DNA from: Megascapheus bottae
Lineage: Eukaryota; Chordata; Mammalia; Rodentia; Geomyidae
Reading direction: 5' to 3'
Length of the DNA stretch: 64,000 bases
NCBI GenBank assembly: GCA_024803745.1
Contig: JANJXV010000014.1
Span: 3,209,001 to 3,273,000 of the forward strand
Positions 44,534 to 56,640 of the stretch are shown piece after piece (position 1 is the stretch's first letter; each line of letters begins with the position of its first letter). The position numbers and the translations under genes are program-made. The notes beneath the pieces were generated by a model. That model made no database searches. It was not told where the DNA came from and saw only the letters and a list, made by a program, of their open reading frames with translations.

Positions 44534-44702
44534 AAGGCTAACAACTCTCCCATTTGAGCCACAGAACCACTTCCACCTTTGGATGCTTAATTGGCAATAA
44601 GAGTTTCATGGATTGTTCTTTACCAAATGGCTTCAAACTGATTCTCAGCTCTCAGCCTCCTGAGTAGCCAAAATTACAGGCATGAGCCCCTGGTGCCTTG
44701 CT
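44453..44702 (-). mobile_element. B1-ID composite SINE with 30-T internal run
   Basis: Inverted copy: tcctacggcttgaactcatg, gcctgggcattggccctgtg, T30 at 44500-44529, gctgaaggctaacaactctc, aattggcaataagagtttca, cagctctcagcctcctgagt and tacaggcatgagcccc. The T30 sits where ID-like SINEs carry a short A-rich linker, not at the 3' tail. Confidence 0.9.
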
Positions 44703-45164
44703 CCTAATATGAATTCCTATTGACTAAAGCTAACACTTTATACTTTTCAAAACTGTATATAACCTTATTTTTAAATTATATTTTCTTTACTATAACTCAT
44801 TAAAGAAACATAAAGGTATGTTTCCATAAAATAAAATTTAGAATTAGGTATAACAAATCCAGTTTGGAACATTTACATTCAGGTAAACAAAGGTTGACAT
44901 TTAATAGTGACACATGGGCATCTGTGGTATCTGGCTTTTGACTGTACTTCGGCAAAGGATCCAGGTGCTTTTTTCCACATGATACCCCAGCCTCTCCTCT
45001 ATGAATCTCTCATGAGCCAACTGCCCTGAGGCTGCATGAATTTACAATTAAAGGTCTAAACCTGAGTAAGGCAATATTGGCTTCCCTACTTCTTCTATGG
45101 TAAATGTGCCATACAAGTTGTTAAATATTTGGAAAATCACCACTGACTAAACTGGAAACCAAAT

Positions 45165-45920
45165 ACAGTAGTATTCCATTATCCATAGGGAATACATTCC
45201 CAGATCACCAGTAAATGCCTCAAATAGCAAAGTACTGAACTCTAAATGAACTGAGTTTTCCCACACAGAGATTCTTATCATAAAGCTTTATGTATAAATA
45301 GTAGCCAACAATAAATAAAACAATTATAATGGTATATTGTCCATATCTGCATCATAAGTCACACATACATAGTAAAAATATGCAAGAAAAAACTGTATTG
45401 AACATGTACAGACATTGTTCTCTATGAACAATATAGTTCAACAACTATTTCATACATGTCTTAGGGCTGAGGGAAATTATAAAGGAATATGTAAAGAATT
45501 AATATGCATATATTGTGCAATTTTGAATGAAGGACTTCAGTATCCTTAGATTTCTGGCATCATTAAAGGGATTTGGAGAAAAGGTGACCCTGGAACTACT
45601 TCCCCAAAACACAGAGGGACCATTATAGTGCAATACAAATCGTATCAATACATGACCTCTCTCAATAGTTTGCTGTCATATATTCACCTTTTTACTTGAG
45701 ATGATGTGAAATGATACAATGCCTACGTGAGGAGACAAGTGAGGTAAGTGACAAATTGCATGCCACGCAGTGTCAGGTGTCAAGGGTGACTTGGACAAAC
45801 ACTGCAATACTAAGACAGCAGATCTGATAACTAATAGCAGGGTAGCATATACAGTATGTCTACAAGGAACAAATGGATGATTCTTATCCAGAAGTGCGAT
45901 GGTCAGAATGACACAGAAGT
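45165..45920 (+). mobile_element. Tigger/pogo-like DNA transposon remnant, split
   Basis: The left portion, 45165-45370, has attatccatagggaatacat, cagtaaatgcctcaaatagc and caattataatggtatattgt. The right portion, 45680-45920, has acttgagatgatgtgaaatg, caatgcctacgtgaggagac and attcttatccagaagtgcga. These follow the remembered order of a Tigger-type element of old mammalian age. A second element separates them. No transposase frame is seen. Confidence 0.65.
45375..45655 (+). mobile_element. Second Tigger-like element nested in the first
   Basis: agttcaacaactatttcata, gaagaacttcag-type text at 45528-45540, cttagatttctggcatcatt, aggtgaccctggaactactt and cacagagggaccattatagt match the right half of another Tigger-type family, with a degenerate terminal repeat at the end. 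Confidence 0.55.
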
Positions 45921-45936
45921 TAAAATGTGTACATTG

Positions 45937-45971
45937 AAATATCATGTAACCCTTTTACTAATTACAATAAA
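45937..45971 (+). mobile_element. 35 bp L1 3' end with perfect 15 bp duplication
   Basis: Only atcatgtaacccttttacta, attac and a short A-rich end of the young L1 3' terminus are present. The 15 bp aaaatgtgtacattg is repeated exactly at 45922-45936 and 45972-45986. So this is a real, extremely truncated L1 insertion, not chance similarity. Confidence 0.93.
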
Positions 45972-46289
45972 AAAATGTGTACATTGCCCAATTCAAGAAC
46001 TTTCTTCTTCATAATTTTAGACCATGGTTGACTAAAGGAGAATCAAACTTCAAAGTAAATGAATATAGGAAACTACCATATACTCTTTACATTCTAAAAG
46101 AACAGGAAATCCCACTTCAAATTTTCCATCTTGTTAATTGATCAGATTCATGACAGCTCTGTACATGAAACAGCAAGAGTCTATTGAGCATTACTGCATT
46201 TGGTCATCATTGAGTCATGAGAAGGAATTTGTGAAACTGTTCCCTATATCTCTACTGCATTACATATATAAGAATACAAACAATTTCTG

Positions 46290-46412
46290 TCCCTTTCCTC
46301 CCCTTCTCTTATCTTCCCTCCCCTCTATTCTTCCCCTCCATTCCACTTCCATCTCTCTTCCTTTTCCATTCCTCCTTTCATTTCCTCTCATCACCCCCTT
46401 CTCTCTCTCAGC
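46290..46412. repeat. C/T-rich low-complexity tract
   Basis: Mostly TCCC/TTCC pyrimidine with some A. It makes a Ser/Leu/Pro-rich frame that is not a gene. Confidence 0.85.
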
Positions 46413-46506
46413 ATTGTCTAAAGCATGAAAGGAGCCCAGAAGGTTTTTACAAATTTAAAATCTGAACTAAAACAAAATCCACAGAGATAAATATAAGAGG
46501 AGATTG

Positions 46507-46772
46507 CAGGATGCTAGTGGCTCACAACTGTACTTCTAGCTACTGAGGAGGCTTAGATGTGAGTATCATGGTTCATTGCCAGCCTGAGCAAGAAAGGCTG
46601 TGAGATTCTTATCTCCAACAAACTACTCAGTAAATGTCTAAAGTGAAGCTGTGGCTTAAGATGTAGAACAGTAGCCTTTAGCAAAAGAAGCACAGGGACA
46701 GTGACCAGGCTCTGTGTTCAAGACCAGGACTAGCACAGCAAAGGAGAGACAGAGAGAGACAGAGACAGCGAC
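46507..46772 (+). mobile_element. B1-ID composite (4D-type) SINE
   Basis: Motifs are tgctagtggctcacaactgt, gtatcatggttcattgccag, gattcttatctccaacaaac, gaagctgtggcttaagatgt, cttagcaaaag-type linker near 46677 and caagaccaggactagcac. The tail has become GA-rich. Confidence 0.88.
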
Positions 46773-46790
46773 GGGGGGGGGGGGGGGGGG
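46773..46790. repeat. G18 homopolymer
   Basis: Eighteen consecutive G between GA repeats at the end of the SINE. Confidence 0.95.
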
Positions 46791-46799
46791 AGAGAGACT

Positions 46800-48900
46800 G
46801 AATTGAAATAGACTGATGGAATCTCTCCTGAACTGTCATTGTCATGTTCAGTTTACCTCACTGCAAATTAGTAAGTGAACCCTAGAGCCACCCTCACTAC
46901 TGTGTTCACATGACACCCTTAGAACTTTACTATGGGAAATAGGCTGATCACTTAGTAAACTAAATGCTAATTAAAATGGTTACGTACATCAGTTCTGACT
47001 CAGTAACACAAGCATCAGAAATAAGAAATCAAACACATGTCTAAAGAAATTTTTCAAAAAGCAAGCAATTGATTACTTGAATAGAAAAGACTGGTTGCAG
47101 TGTAGATCTTCTTTTCCCCGGACTTGTTAAATACAAGTCTTATCAGAATTTGGAAATGCAAAGTTACACACCCAGCAGTATTGTTTTTCTTATCAAACTT
47201 GAGAAAATAATTTTCACTTTACCAATTTTATATCTTCCTATTAAAATTGTTTAACAGCCAAAGACTTGAGCTTCCTTCAGTCATTGACAAACAGTTGAGT
47301 ACCATTTCAATATGTACTCTAATTAGAATTTTACTATCATGAAATTTTGCCTGATATTAATCACAATGTTTTTGGTTTTACTTTTCATAGATACTTTTTC
47401 CAAGAGACAATCTGGATTACTTCCATCAAGCTCAAAAGCTTGCATATACTGCCAAAATATTTGAAAGTTGCATTAACATAGGGCTTCCTAGCAACAAAAA
47501 TAACATACATAATAAATAATAAAATTTTAAATAAAATATTTAAGAATAAATAACGCATTTCAACTGATCATTCTTGCACCATCTTAAAAAAATCTGGCCT
47601 AGTTATTCCAAAACACTCCCTCACACTATAAGAAACACATGTGACACAGAAGTGTGAGAAGGAAAGTATTTGGTGCAAAGAACACACAGAGCCTCTGTGT
47701 GTGAACACTTATCAATGCCACAGTGTGTAGGATGGAGTCCAGTGTGGGCCCTTCCAAGAGGCTGAAAGTATTCAATGAAGTTCTTCAAACAGAAAGGCTG
47801 AGCTGTGACATATGTACCCAAAACAGGAGCTTTATTTTCCTTAGCTTTTTAAAAATAACTTTGAGCATCTCTTCTGAGACTAACCTGCAAATAGACTATT
47901 CACACTGGCCTCCTTGTTTGTCCATGGCCTAAAGAGTGAAACCGAGTTTGTCAGTAAAGCTATCTTCCTGCTACAGGCTCCACTCAAAAGGGGGCATTAT
48001 GTCAACCAGCTCAGCCTCAAACAAGGGCTGTACATGTTTCCACTTCTGTACCCAGGGGACATCTGTCTGCAGAATTTGCTCGTATGTGTTCAACAGGATG
48101 TTCTTTATATAATAAAAATATTAGCATAAAATTTATGAGCATGTTCTAAGAACATTCAACTTCATAGAAACCATTTCTTATTAGTACTAAAAAATAAATA
48201 AATCATTTTTTTCCAGGAATCTCCATACCCATATCCCATATTGTATTTAGTCAACACCTTCTTTCTTCTAAATATAAAAAGAGTATCTGGCATTTGTCTC
48301 AGCATGATTTCAAATAAAATTTTACTTAAATTAACAGATCTCACATTGTTATGGACAGTTATATGAACAATATATTAATAAAATGTTATATTATATATTT
48401 TGAAATTTGCTCCAGTAGAGTTTTGAGGTTTCTGTATTGTCATTCCAAATATACAGAAAGAAATTTTAAAAGTAATCTTTACTAATGAAAATTTCATTTT
48501 TGTTTTTATAATTCATTTATACTCCTGATTTCAGCCAATCCAGATTGGACATCTCCTTTGGGCATTTATTCTCTAGTTATCTAACTTTGTTTTATACATT
48601 AGTCTGAACCTATCTAAAAAGATGAAATAGGATCTCTCTGGTAAGACTGAACTATCTTCAGTATTCTGAAATCATTGGCAATCTAAGAGAATTCTGAATT
48701 TATAGTTGAGGTGAGTGAGGTCAAATATAAATTAAAATACAAATAGTTTAATATTACCCTAAAACCTAATAAATGATACTGAACAAGTCTGAAACTAAAC
48801 ATATAGGAGGTAACACATGAAAAACCATAGTGAAAAAAATACACAAAGTATCATTTGTATGATAAAGTTGAATATACAGTATTCAGAAAATATATTTAAT
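46800..48900. other. Single-copy AT-rich DNA
   Basis: No recognised element. Frames at 47723-47932 and 47914-48129 lack any family signature. An attempt to see an exon here gave nothing that I can defend. Confidence 0.35.
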
Positions 48901-48904
48901 TTAG

Positions 48905-50010
48905 AATTTCTTCCTTTTTAATTTTATTGAGACTAAATTTACATATAGTGACTTGGGTACATTGAAAGTACTCAATTTGATGAGATTTGACCTACTACCC
49001 ACAAGACTATCCCTACAATCCAGGTAAAAATGTTTACCCGCTTGGGGATCTTGTGATCCTTTGTAAGCTATTCCTCAGTTGATCTAACTTTGTTGACACA
49101 GGTCAGCTTTATGCAACTATAGATTTATCTGCACCTTCCAGAATTTTGTGGAAGCAAAATTATATGACATATATTCTATTTTGGTCTGGCAGCTTTAAGT
49201 GTAATTATTTTAAGATTAATGGATGGCGTTGCTATTTATTCATTTCTAATACTGTGTGGGTGTCATATAGTTTGTAAAGTCAGTTTGTTGAGGCATTCAT
49301 TCTAGTTGTGACTATTACATATAAATCTGCATTCAACCAGCTTGTACAAGTCTTTGTGTGAGCACATATTCTCATTTTTCCTGTATAAGTAACAAAGAGC
49401 ACAATAGTAGATTCATATGCTTAATGTTTTAATAAATTGTCAAGTTGCTTACTGGTTATTCTATTTGATATTCACAATAACAACATAAAAAATTCCATTG
49501 CTCCACATGTGTCCCATTCTAATAAGTGTATAGTAGGAAAAATTATGGTCTTAGACTTTCTATGATCTTAATTTTTGCTCATCACTTGTTATGTGTTTAT
49601 TGACTAATTTCTTAGGTGATTCAAAACTTTCAATACTGATCTGTAGCCTCAAGTCAGTACTAAATTTAGGACTTTTAAATTAGGAACACTTAATCTGTAC
49701 TAACTAAAAGAATATTTATGTGTTCTGGACACAGTCCTTTGATGTATGCTTTATAAATGTTTTCTTCCTTTCTTGCCATTTTGCGAAATGCCTGCTGTGT
49801 TATTTCTCAGGGATATAAACTTTAGATCTACATTACCATTTCTAGGCAGTAGAGTGGTAATTTTACATGTTCTATGATCCAGTTTAATTTTTTTCTGACA
49901 TGAGAGAGTCACTGACATTCAAAGTTATCTGAATAGCCAGTTGATCCAGTGCCATTTCTTGAGACATTTCCTTTTATCTCTTAATTATCTTGATTCTGTC
50001 AAGAACTAAA
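48905..50010 (-). mobile_element. Ancient antisense L1 (L1M-like): 3' UTR and ORF2 end
   Basis: On the plus strand the order is that of an inverted old L1: ttttattgagactaaattta, actttgttgacacaggtcag, ttggtctggcagctttaagt, attcattctagttgtgacta, tctttgtgtgagcacatatt, then gacacagtcctttgatgtat and ccagttgatccagtgccatt. Multiple stops exist in every frame. Confidence 0.85.
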
Positions 50011-50014
50011 AAAA

Positions 50015-50615
50015 GGCTGAGAATTAACCTTGTTTGCAAGCTAAAACTAAATCCATTCTGGCTTCCCTGACACTGGCAGAAGACCCCAGATATTTATTTG
50101 ACTCAGCCTATCAGAAAGCATGACTTTTGTGTAGGCATTGGTTGTGCTGGTACCCCAAGACCCACAGGGAAAATAGCAAAGCAAGCTCAGGTAAAGAGGC
50201 TGTTAGCAAACCTTTTCAATTTATGACTGAGTAGGAGACGTTGTGTTTGCTGTCTTGGTCAGAAAACAAATCTAGCCTCTTTCCCAAGAGAAAGGCAGTC
50301 TTGATCTCTCAACATGGTTTGCTCTACAAACATCCTTAAAATGATGGTCTAGAAAAAGATTTTCATGCATCTTGTTATGTGCTGAAATGTTAGGACAAAA
50401 AATTAAGACAAAAAGGTACTTTTATTTTGAAAAAAATTAATTGATTATATATGAGTACACTGTTTTCTGATTCTTTTTTACACAAAGCTGCATCATATCC
50501 AATTGTATTGACTATAATAGCCTTATAGCAAACTTACATAGGTATACTATCAGTTCTTCAGTTTTCTTTAAAAAAAAGAAACAAACCCTTCCACAACTTC
50601 TTGGAGAAAAAGATG
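50015..50615. other. AT-rich DNA, no firm call
   Basis: No recognised element between the ancient L1 and the younger L1 3' end. Confidence 0.35.
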
Positions 50616-50619
50616 ATTC

Positions 50620-51095
50620 TTGGGCAAGGAAGGACTTGGAAAAAATCATATTAAGTGATGCAAGCCAGGTCCAAAGGAACATAGACTCAATGGTTTCCCT
50701 CATTTGTAATAATTAGTACACATCTAGGACTCTCCTAGCAGAGGATTACAATAGCGTAAAACTAGGTACATAATATCATGTAGGATGAAACTAAATGAAA
50801 GAAACTCTAGGATATGGAAACTTTATTTTGTGTGATTGTTGTTCTTAATGTACTATGTTATTTCTCTTCTCTTTTTTTGCTTTTTGGTTAATCTCATATT
50901 GTTACTGTACTTGACTTTGTTACCTGGTACAGTATATATACAGTTATTTGTTTATTTGAATAGGAAAGGGAAGGGGGAAAACAAGATGATTGGGAGGGAG
51001 TGAGAAGGGGTATCAATGTGTGATAAGTAATGCACCTACTACCCGACAAATGTAACTGTAATCCCTCTATACATTATCCCAACAATAAAAAATAA
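50620..51095 (+). mobile_element. L1 3' end (variant lineage)
   Basis: The last codons of ORF2 (ttggaaaaaatcatattaag, then aaaggaacatagactcaatg) are followed by the full 3' UTR, a G-rich tract at 50,967-51,008 and the variant terminus gcacctactacccgacaaat with ctctatacattatcccaaca. It is 5'-truncated. Confidence 0.92.
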
Positions 51096-51267
51096 AGTAA
51101 AAATAAAAATCTGTGAGTACATAATATAAAAAAGGACTTTACAACATAACAGCAATTCATAAATATAATAAGTAATAGAAATAGAAAGATCATCATGTGA
51201 CAACTATCACAGTAATTTTTGATTCAGGAAAAACTACATAGAGTCTAAGCCTAGTTTTATTGTTTGG

Positions 51268-51268
<1 letters not shown>

Positions 51269-51313
<45 letters not shown>
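51269..51313. repeat. (TG)22 microsatellite
   Basis: About 22 perfect TG units beside the 3' end of a minus-strand SINE. Confidence 0.98.
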
Positions 51314-51314
<1 letters not shown>

Positions 51315-51315
<1 letters not shown>

Positions 51316-51545
51316 CTTCACACCCCCTTTCCTGGGGCTTAGAGCCTGAGCATTGTCCTTCTGAGCATTCTTTCTTTGGCTAAAGGCTACTGCTCTACCA
51401 CCTGAGCCACAGCTCTACCTTCATCTTTTTGGCAGTTAACTGGAGGTTAGAGTCTTGCAGATTTGCTTTCCTAGGCTGGCTTCAAACCAGGATCCTCACT
51501 CAGATCATAGCCTTTTAGTAGCTAAGACTATAGGCAGGAGACAAT
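51315..51545 (-). mobile_element. B1-ID composite (4D-type) SINE
   Basis: Inverted and diverged: tttcctggggcttagagcct, ctaccacctgagccacagct, cagttaactggaggttagag, cctaggctggcttcaaacca and gtagctaagactataggcag. Confidence 0.85.
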
Positions 51546-51569
51546 ACCATCATTTGAAATGTAGTATTC

Positions 51570-51762
51570 TTTTATTTTTCCAGTCCTGGGGCTTGAACTC
51601 ATGGCCTGAGCACTATACTTGGACTTTCTCAAGGCTAGAGTTCTACCACTTGAGCCACAGCACCAATTTCCAGCTTTGTCTGTGTATATGGTACTGAGGA
51701 ACTGAATCCAGGTCTTCCTGCATGCTAAGCAAGCACTTTACCACTAGGTCAATCTCCTGGCC
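51570..51762 (-). mobile_element. ID-like SINE
   Basis: Inverted and full-length: ttccagtcctggggcttgaa, gactttctcaaggctagagt, gaactgaatccaggtcttcc (B box complement) and ctaagcaagcactttaccac. Flanking gtagtattcttt and ctagtgttctta form a possible diverged duplication. Confidence 0.93.
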
Positions 51763-52014
51763 TGAAACCTAGTGTTCTTAAATTTTATGAGAAGTATTTT
51801 CCCCACAAAATATCTACTAGATGAAAGATAATACATGTAACTTCCTAAGGAAGAACTGTTTAAAAAAATCAAATTGTCAATAACAAATAACAATACAAAT
51901 AACAAAAACAAATTTTTATTGTGTGTCTCTCCAGAATAAATAAAACAAAACAAACAAAACAAAAACACTTCCACAGTATTACTACATATATATGTATATC
52001 TAGATATATAGATA

Positions 52015-52230
52015 ATGTGGGTCATGGGGTTTGAACTCGGCCTGGGCTCTGTCCTTGAGCTCAAGGCTACTGCCATACACTTGAGCCAAGCCCTACTTCC
52101 CATTTTAGAGGGTAATTGGAGATAAGAGTTTCAAGGTCTTTTATGCCCAGGTTGGCTTTGAACTTTGATCTTCAGATCTCAACCTCCTGAGTAGCTAGGG
52201 TTATAGATGTGAGACACCGTGCCTGGCTTT
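52015..52230 (-). mobile_element. B1-ID composite (4D-type) SINE
   Basis: Inverted: gggtcatggggtttgaactc, gtccttgagctcaaggctac, gggtaattggagataagagt, gcccaggttggctttgaact and ctagggttatagatgtgaga. About 10 bp (cttcagct) are missing from the ID-like half. Confidence 0.93.
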
Positions 52231-52239
52231 ACTACTGAC

Positions 52240-52795
52240 ATTTTTATATCTTCAATTCCATTCATGAGCAAACAACAAACCCAAACCAAAGAAAACTCGA
52301 CAAATCAATTGGCTGATGCATTTCAGAATATATCCATTTCATGAAAGCCTGAAGAATTGCTCTAAATTATAGGCATCAACCTTTCCTCAGAACAATCTAC
52401 CTACCTGTCTACCTCCCTACCTTTTTATCTGTCCCCAACTCTACATCTGACTTCCTGTTAAATTACTTATTTCCCTCTCAATTGTGTGGCCCAGCCTGAA
52501 CTAGAACTAATAATAATCTAGATTGTTTGGATGGTAGGTATACATAAACCTACCTTGCTCTACAAAGATACCTTAAATAATAAGAATTTTTGAAATAAGA
52601 AAGTAAGAAATAAGTACAAGGGGAAGAAAATTTGCCAATTAAAAGAAATGTCTGTAAAAGTAATCACTTTGTTCCACCTTTTGAAGATGAACTGAAAATT
52701 TCCTTTTACACCGGTAGCCAATCGATCTAAATTATTTCCTGACTAAAAAGCATAAGAAAAAATTATGTCTACATGAAAGAAAAAAAGTAATGAGA
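52240..52795. other. AT-rich DNA, no firm call
   Basis: A few CTAC repeats occur at 52,398-52,422; otherwise nothing was recognised. Confidence 0.35.
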
Positions 52796-52797
52796 CT

Positions 52798-52895
52798 GGC
52801 AGGATGCCCATAATTCATGCCTGTAATCCTTGCTACTTGGGTGGCTAAGACAGGTTGTTTTTTTGAGGCCAACTTCACCCCCCCCAAAAAAAGAA
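52798..52895 (+). mobile_element. B1-like SINE fragment
   Basis: ggcaggatgcccataattca, tgcctgtaatccttgctact and gggtggctaagacaggttg form the 5' half of a B1-like unit, ending in a C-run and A-rich tail. Confidence 0.7.
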
Positions 52896-52904
52896 AAGAA
52901 AATC

Positions 52905-54670
52905 TCACAAGAACCTTCTTGACCAATATGATGAATGAAGGGATATGGGTCCAATAACATTATTATTAGAATATAATAATTATTTCCTTCTTTATAGTAA
53001 TATTCTACATTGAAGGCCAATTAGTTTAAGGAAAACGGGGCTCATCTTATGAAGGCAGTCCAGCCAGTTCAGTATCAAGTGACTAATTGCTTCAGATCAT
53101 TACATATTAATGTATCTACCTCCCTGAAATTGTCACCGACTCAATGTCCCTAGTGATCTTGTAGTGACTGTTCAGAAAAAATACAGAATGATTTTATGGC
53201 CTTTTCAGAACTCTTTCCTTCAGAGCAAATTCCCTGGTATAAAGTTCCTTGGTACAAGTCCTTCCCCAGATGCCTTATTCCCTTCCCTGCAAATAGACTG
53301 TCTCTTCCTAAAAGTAAGATCTTGTTCTCTTTTTTGGATACTCAATTAAAAAGAATACAGAGTCTAGGATAGAATAAACATGTAGTGAGAAGAAGACAAC
53401 TAAGTTCAACAAATCCATTTGGAACAATATTTAGAAACTGCTGACTGCAACAACCCATTAGTACTTTGGAAATTGGAGTCATTTTATCATACTTTTTAAT
53501 TAATATAAAACAATGAGATGACCATTTTGAGAAGTTCCTGAGATTAAACAATTGAGTATCTTTACTTTCAAATATAAGTATCGGTTCCTATTAAAGAATA
53601 TTATTACTTTGACACCTCATATCAGCCCCTTGAGATTACTTAGTTATTATTTCTCTACTTCAGCTATTGTCTAAAATTTTGCTTTTGTGCATCTTCTATG
53701 TCATTCATAAGAAGATGGAACAGATTAAAAGAAAGAGCTTCCTTGCCAAATTAATACTGACTCAGTCCCATCTCTTCTGGAATCCAGCCACACAACTGTG
53801 AATTATTTTACAGAACAGTTGTTCACTTTGGCAGAGGAGTTTTTGAGTGCCAGGTGTCAGAATAATTTTTGGTTAGTCATGTACAATTAATAAATATTAG
53901 TTGAATAGAATGGAAAATATTGGGGAGTTGAAAGATAAATAAATTACAGAGAAATCAATGCACATATAGAGTAATTACTTTCTAACTTATCATAGACTTA
54001 ATCTTAATTGTTCCTTTTAGAGAAAAATCAAAAATTACATAGCAACTTTATATTTTGTACATTGGTAGCTCATAAAATGGATCAGAATCTGTCAAGACTC
54101 TCCTATAAAAAAGAAAGTTATGCTCACTGAAAAAAACTGGGTGTGCCAAAATTTTTCAGATGCTTTTACTTGTAAAACAATCTAAAAGTCAACCCTATAA
54201 AACAATGGCTCACTGTAATTACTACATTCAAAAATACAAAATCAATTTTGGTACACTTACTCCAGATATTAATGTTGAACGACCTGTTTTAAACTTACCA
54301 GATATTTAGCATGAAGTATTTTGGATGTAAAATTCTGGTATGAAAAACATCTTTCGAAAAAGGCTACACTCTGAAAAGCAGCACTGTTATCTTAAAGAAC
54401 TCCAAGCCAAATAAAGAGAGTTCTATGCAAACAGAAAAATTCTCCCTCAGACTGCATTTCTAACCCACCGAGTCCAGTTCACTACTTTACCCACATTCCA
54501 GTACAAGGCCAACAGGCTGCTGTGTACTTCTACGGACTGAAATTAATAAAAGGCTAAATTCAGAACATCAATACAAAAATAGCTTCCTCATCACAAATTT
54601 TCTTGCTAACTACCAGGATTTGAATCCAACACTTCTCATTTTACCACTCTGAGAGTCCTTTTGCTTTTTC
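52905..54670. other. Single-copy AT-rich DNA
   Basis: No recognised element or exon. Confidence 0.4.
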
Positions 54671-54677
54671 AATTTTG

Positions 54678-54792
54678 TTTTTGAGGCCTGGTCCCAACAC
54701 TCCTTTTGTCCCAGCTCATCGCAGATGTTGTGTTTCTACCTCCCATTTTCAAGTAGCTTGGATTACAGTTGTGCACCGCCACATTCCCTTTT
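54678..54792 (-). mobile_element. B1/7SL-type SINE, old
   Basis: Inverted: gtttttgaggcctggtccca, ctcctt...tcccagctcatc and cttggattacagttgtgcac. The usual core is shortened. Confidence 0.7.
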
Positions 54793-54794
54793 TA

Positions 54795-55955
54795 TCTTTA
54801 ATTATTTTTATAATTTTAAAAGTATGTTTATAATTTAAAACTATATGTTTAGTTACTTCAACCAATTATTGACACTTAAAAGATTAAAATCAATTTGATA
54901 TATGTATTCTGGCAGATATAATTAAAAACTTAAAAATGGCAAATAGACTCTTTTTTTTTTTAAATCTGTGCTTTAATTATATATTTTAGGTATATCAAAG
55001 GACAAATGAAAGGAGGAAAAAAAACTGTCCTAAGGCTTAGTGACCACATAAAGTATTCATCTGTGTTCTTCATAATACACTTTGAATTCTGAGCAGATAC
55101 ACTTAAAGATGCAGTCTTCCACTCAAATGTTACATAACTGCTGCTACAAATTCATTACTAGTGGGATTCAGTGGCAGAAACCAAAAGCCTGAGTAAAGCT
55201 AAAAGAACAAACTCTCTTTCATTTAAAAGCAGAGATAATTATCAAACTTGAAAAAAGGGGGAAACAGAAAACAGATTGCATTTAGAGAAAGGTCTAAAAT
55301 TTAATATCTACAAATAGTCTTCAATGCTAATTTTGAAACTGATCATAGTTTCCCTTAGTGATATACATATACATATACATATATACATATATATTTATTG
55401 CTTGAAATGTTAAGAACATCTTTCTGTCAGATTTCTATTAAGTCAAAGGCTTTAACAGAACAAAACATTTATAGATGATTTAAAAAGGTCTTCTATTTCT
55501 CTTACAATTTTGTATTGTAGATAGCTTAAACTGCTACAAAATCTGAAGTCTTTTAATTTACCTGGCAAAAAAAATCAATGCTTTCCTGCTAAGTAATTCT
55601 GCTATCTTATCAATCTATATTCCTTTCCCTCCTGTCAAGTGGTTCTCAATACTTCTGAATGCCTAGTTGCTGGTCAACAACTCTCAGTTCATTATCTAGT
55701 AGAGTTGTAAAACTCCCAGCATTCTCGTGAGCCAACAGTCCCATGATTGTTCTTGATCTCTAGGTTCCATTGCAAGTCATTTGAATTGAAGCCCCATTGA
55801 ATCTGCATTGATACTGGACAAAGCTGGCATCCAAAAATTTCAAAAACATAAGTGCTGCTAGCTTTGAAAAGTCATCAAACGGTTGCCAGTGATTAAGAAT
55901 TCCAGTATGCCTAGATGATGAAAATCAATAAAAAGTCCTTATTAACAAAAGAGGT
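54795..55955. other. AT-rich DNA, no firm call
   Basis: A short (ATATAC)n tract lies at 55361-55396; nothing else was recognised. Confidence 0.35.
55361..55396. repeat. (ATATAC)n simple repeat
   Basis: Five imperfect units. Confidence 0.9.
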
Positions 55956-55957
55956 GG

Positions 55958-56128
55958 GGGGCTGGGAGCTTGGCCTACGGGTAGAGTGCTTACCTAGAAT
56001 GCATGAAGACTGGGGTTCCATTCCTTGGTATCACTTATATAGAAATAGTGTTCTGGCTCAAGTGGTAGAGCTCTAAATCCCAAGGATAGTGCTCAGGCCC
56101 TGAGTTCAAGCCCCAGGACTGGCAAAGG
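55958..56128 (+). mobile_element. ID-like SINE with internal deletions
   Basis: gctgggagcttggcctacgg, a B-box-like ggttccattcc, ctcaagtggtagagctctaa and ccccaggactggc are present. About 15 bp around ccttgagaaagc and part of the linker are missing. The tail is G-rich rather than A-rich. Confidence 0.9.
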
Positions 56129-56561
56129 GACGGGGTGGGGGTGGAGAAGGTAAGAGAAGAGTTATGGCAACTTCTTTTTTTGGAGAAAGATTATAAAGTA
56201 AAACACAAAATCCATTCTTTTTTCATCAGTGAGGTGGATGTGGTTATGAGATCAAATTCTCACACACAAAAAAATAGAAAATGAGGAGAATTTATATGCT
56301 GCTCTTCCAGACCACTGATTTCAGAACAGCATACGATTTATCCCTTCTACTCACTTGAAAATGAGGCTCTTACTATGGACATGCAATTCCTATTAAACAG
56401 AAACTTCAATTCCTGAATGAATTCCCACCAACCTGAAGTAGAAAGAAATAAATTATATGAGTGGGAAATATACTTTATTGAATTAATACTGTAGTGTAGC
56501 CTACCTTAACTAAAACAGGATCGACATATAGATGATATTGTTTCTCCATTGTTCCTTCTTT

Positions 56562-56640
56562 TGAAGTCAGAGTCAAACTCACAATCTACCTTCTAAGTGC
56601 TGGGATTTGATTACAGGTGCATGCTAACTGGCCCACATGG
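56562..56640 (-). mobile_element. B1-like fragment
   Basis: taagtgctgggatttgatta and caggtgcatgctaact are the inverted promoter end of a 7SL-type SINE. Confidence 0.6.

Noticed and set aside
47723..48129. Two overlapping frames of 69-71 codons as exons
   Set aside because: No family similarity or defensible splice signals; length is within chance for this window.
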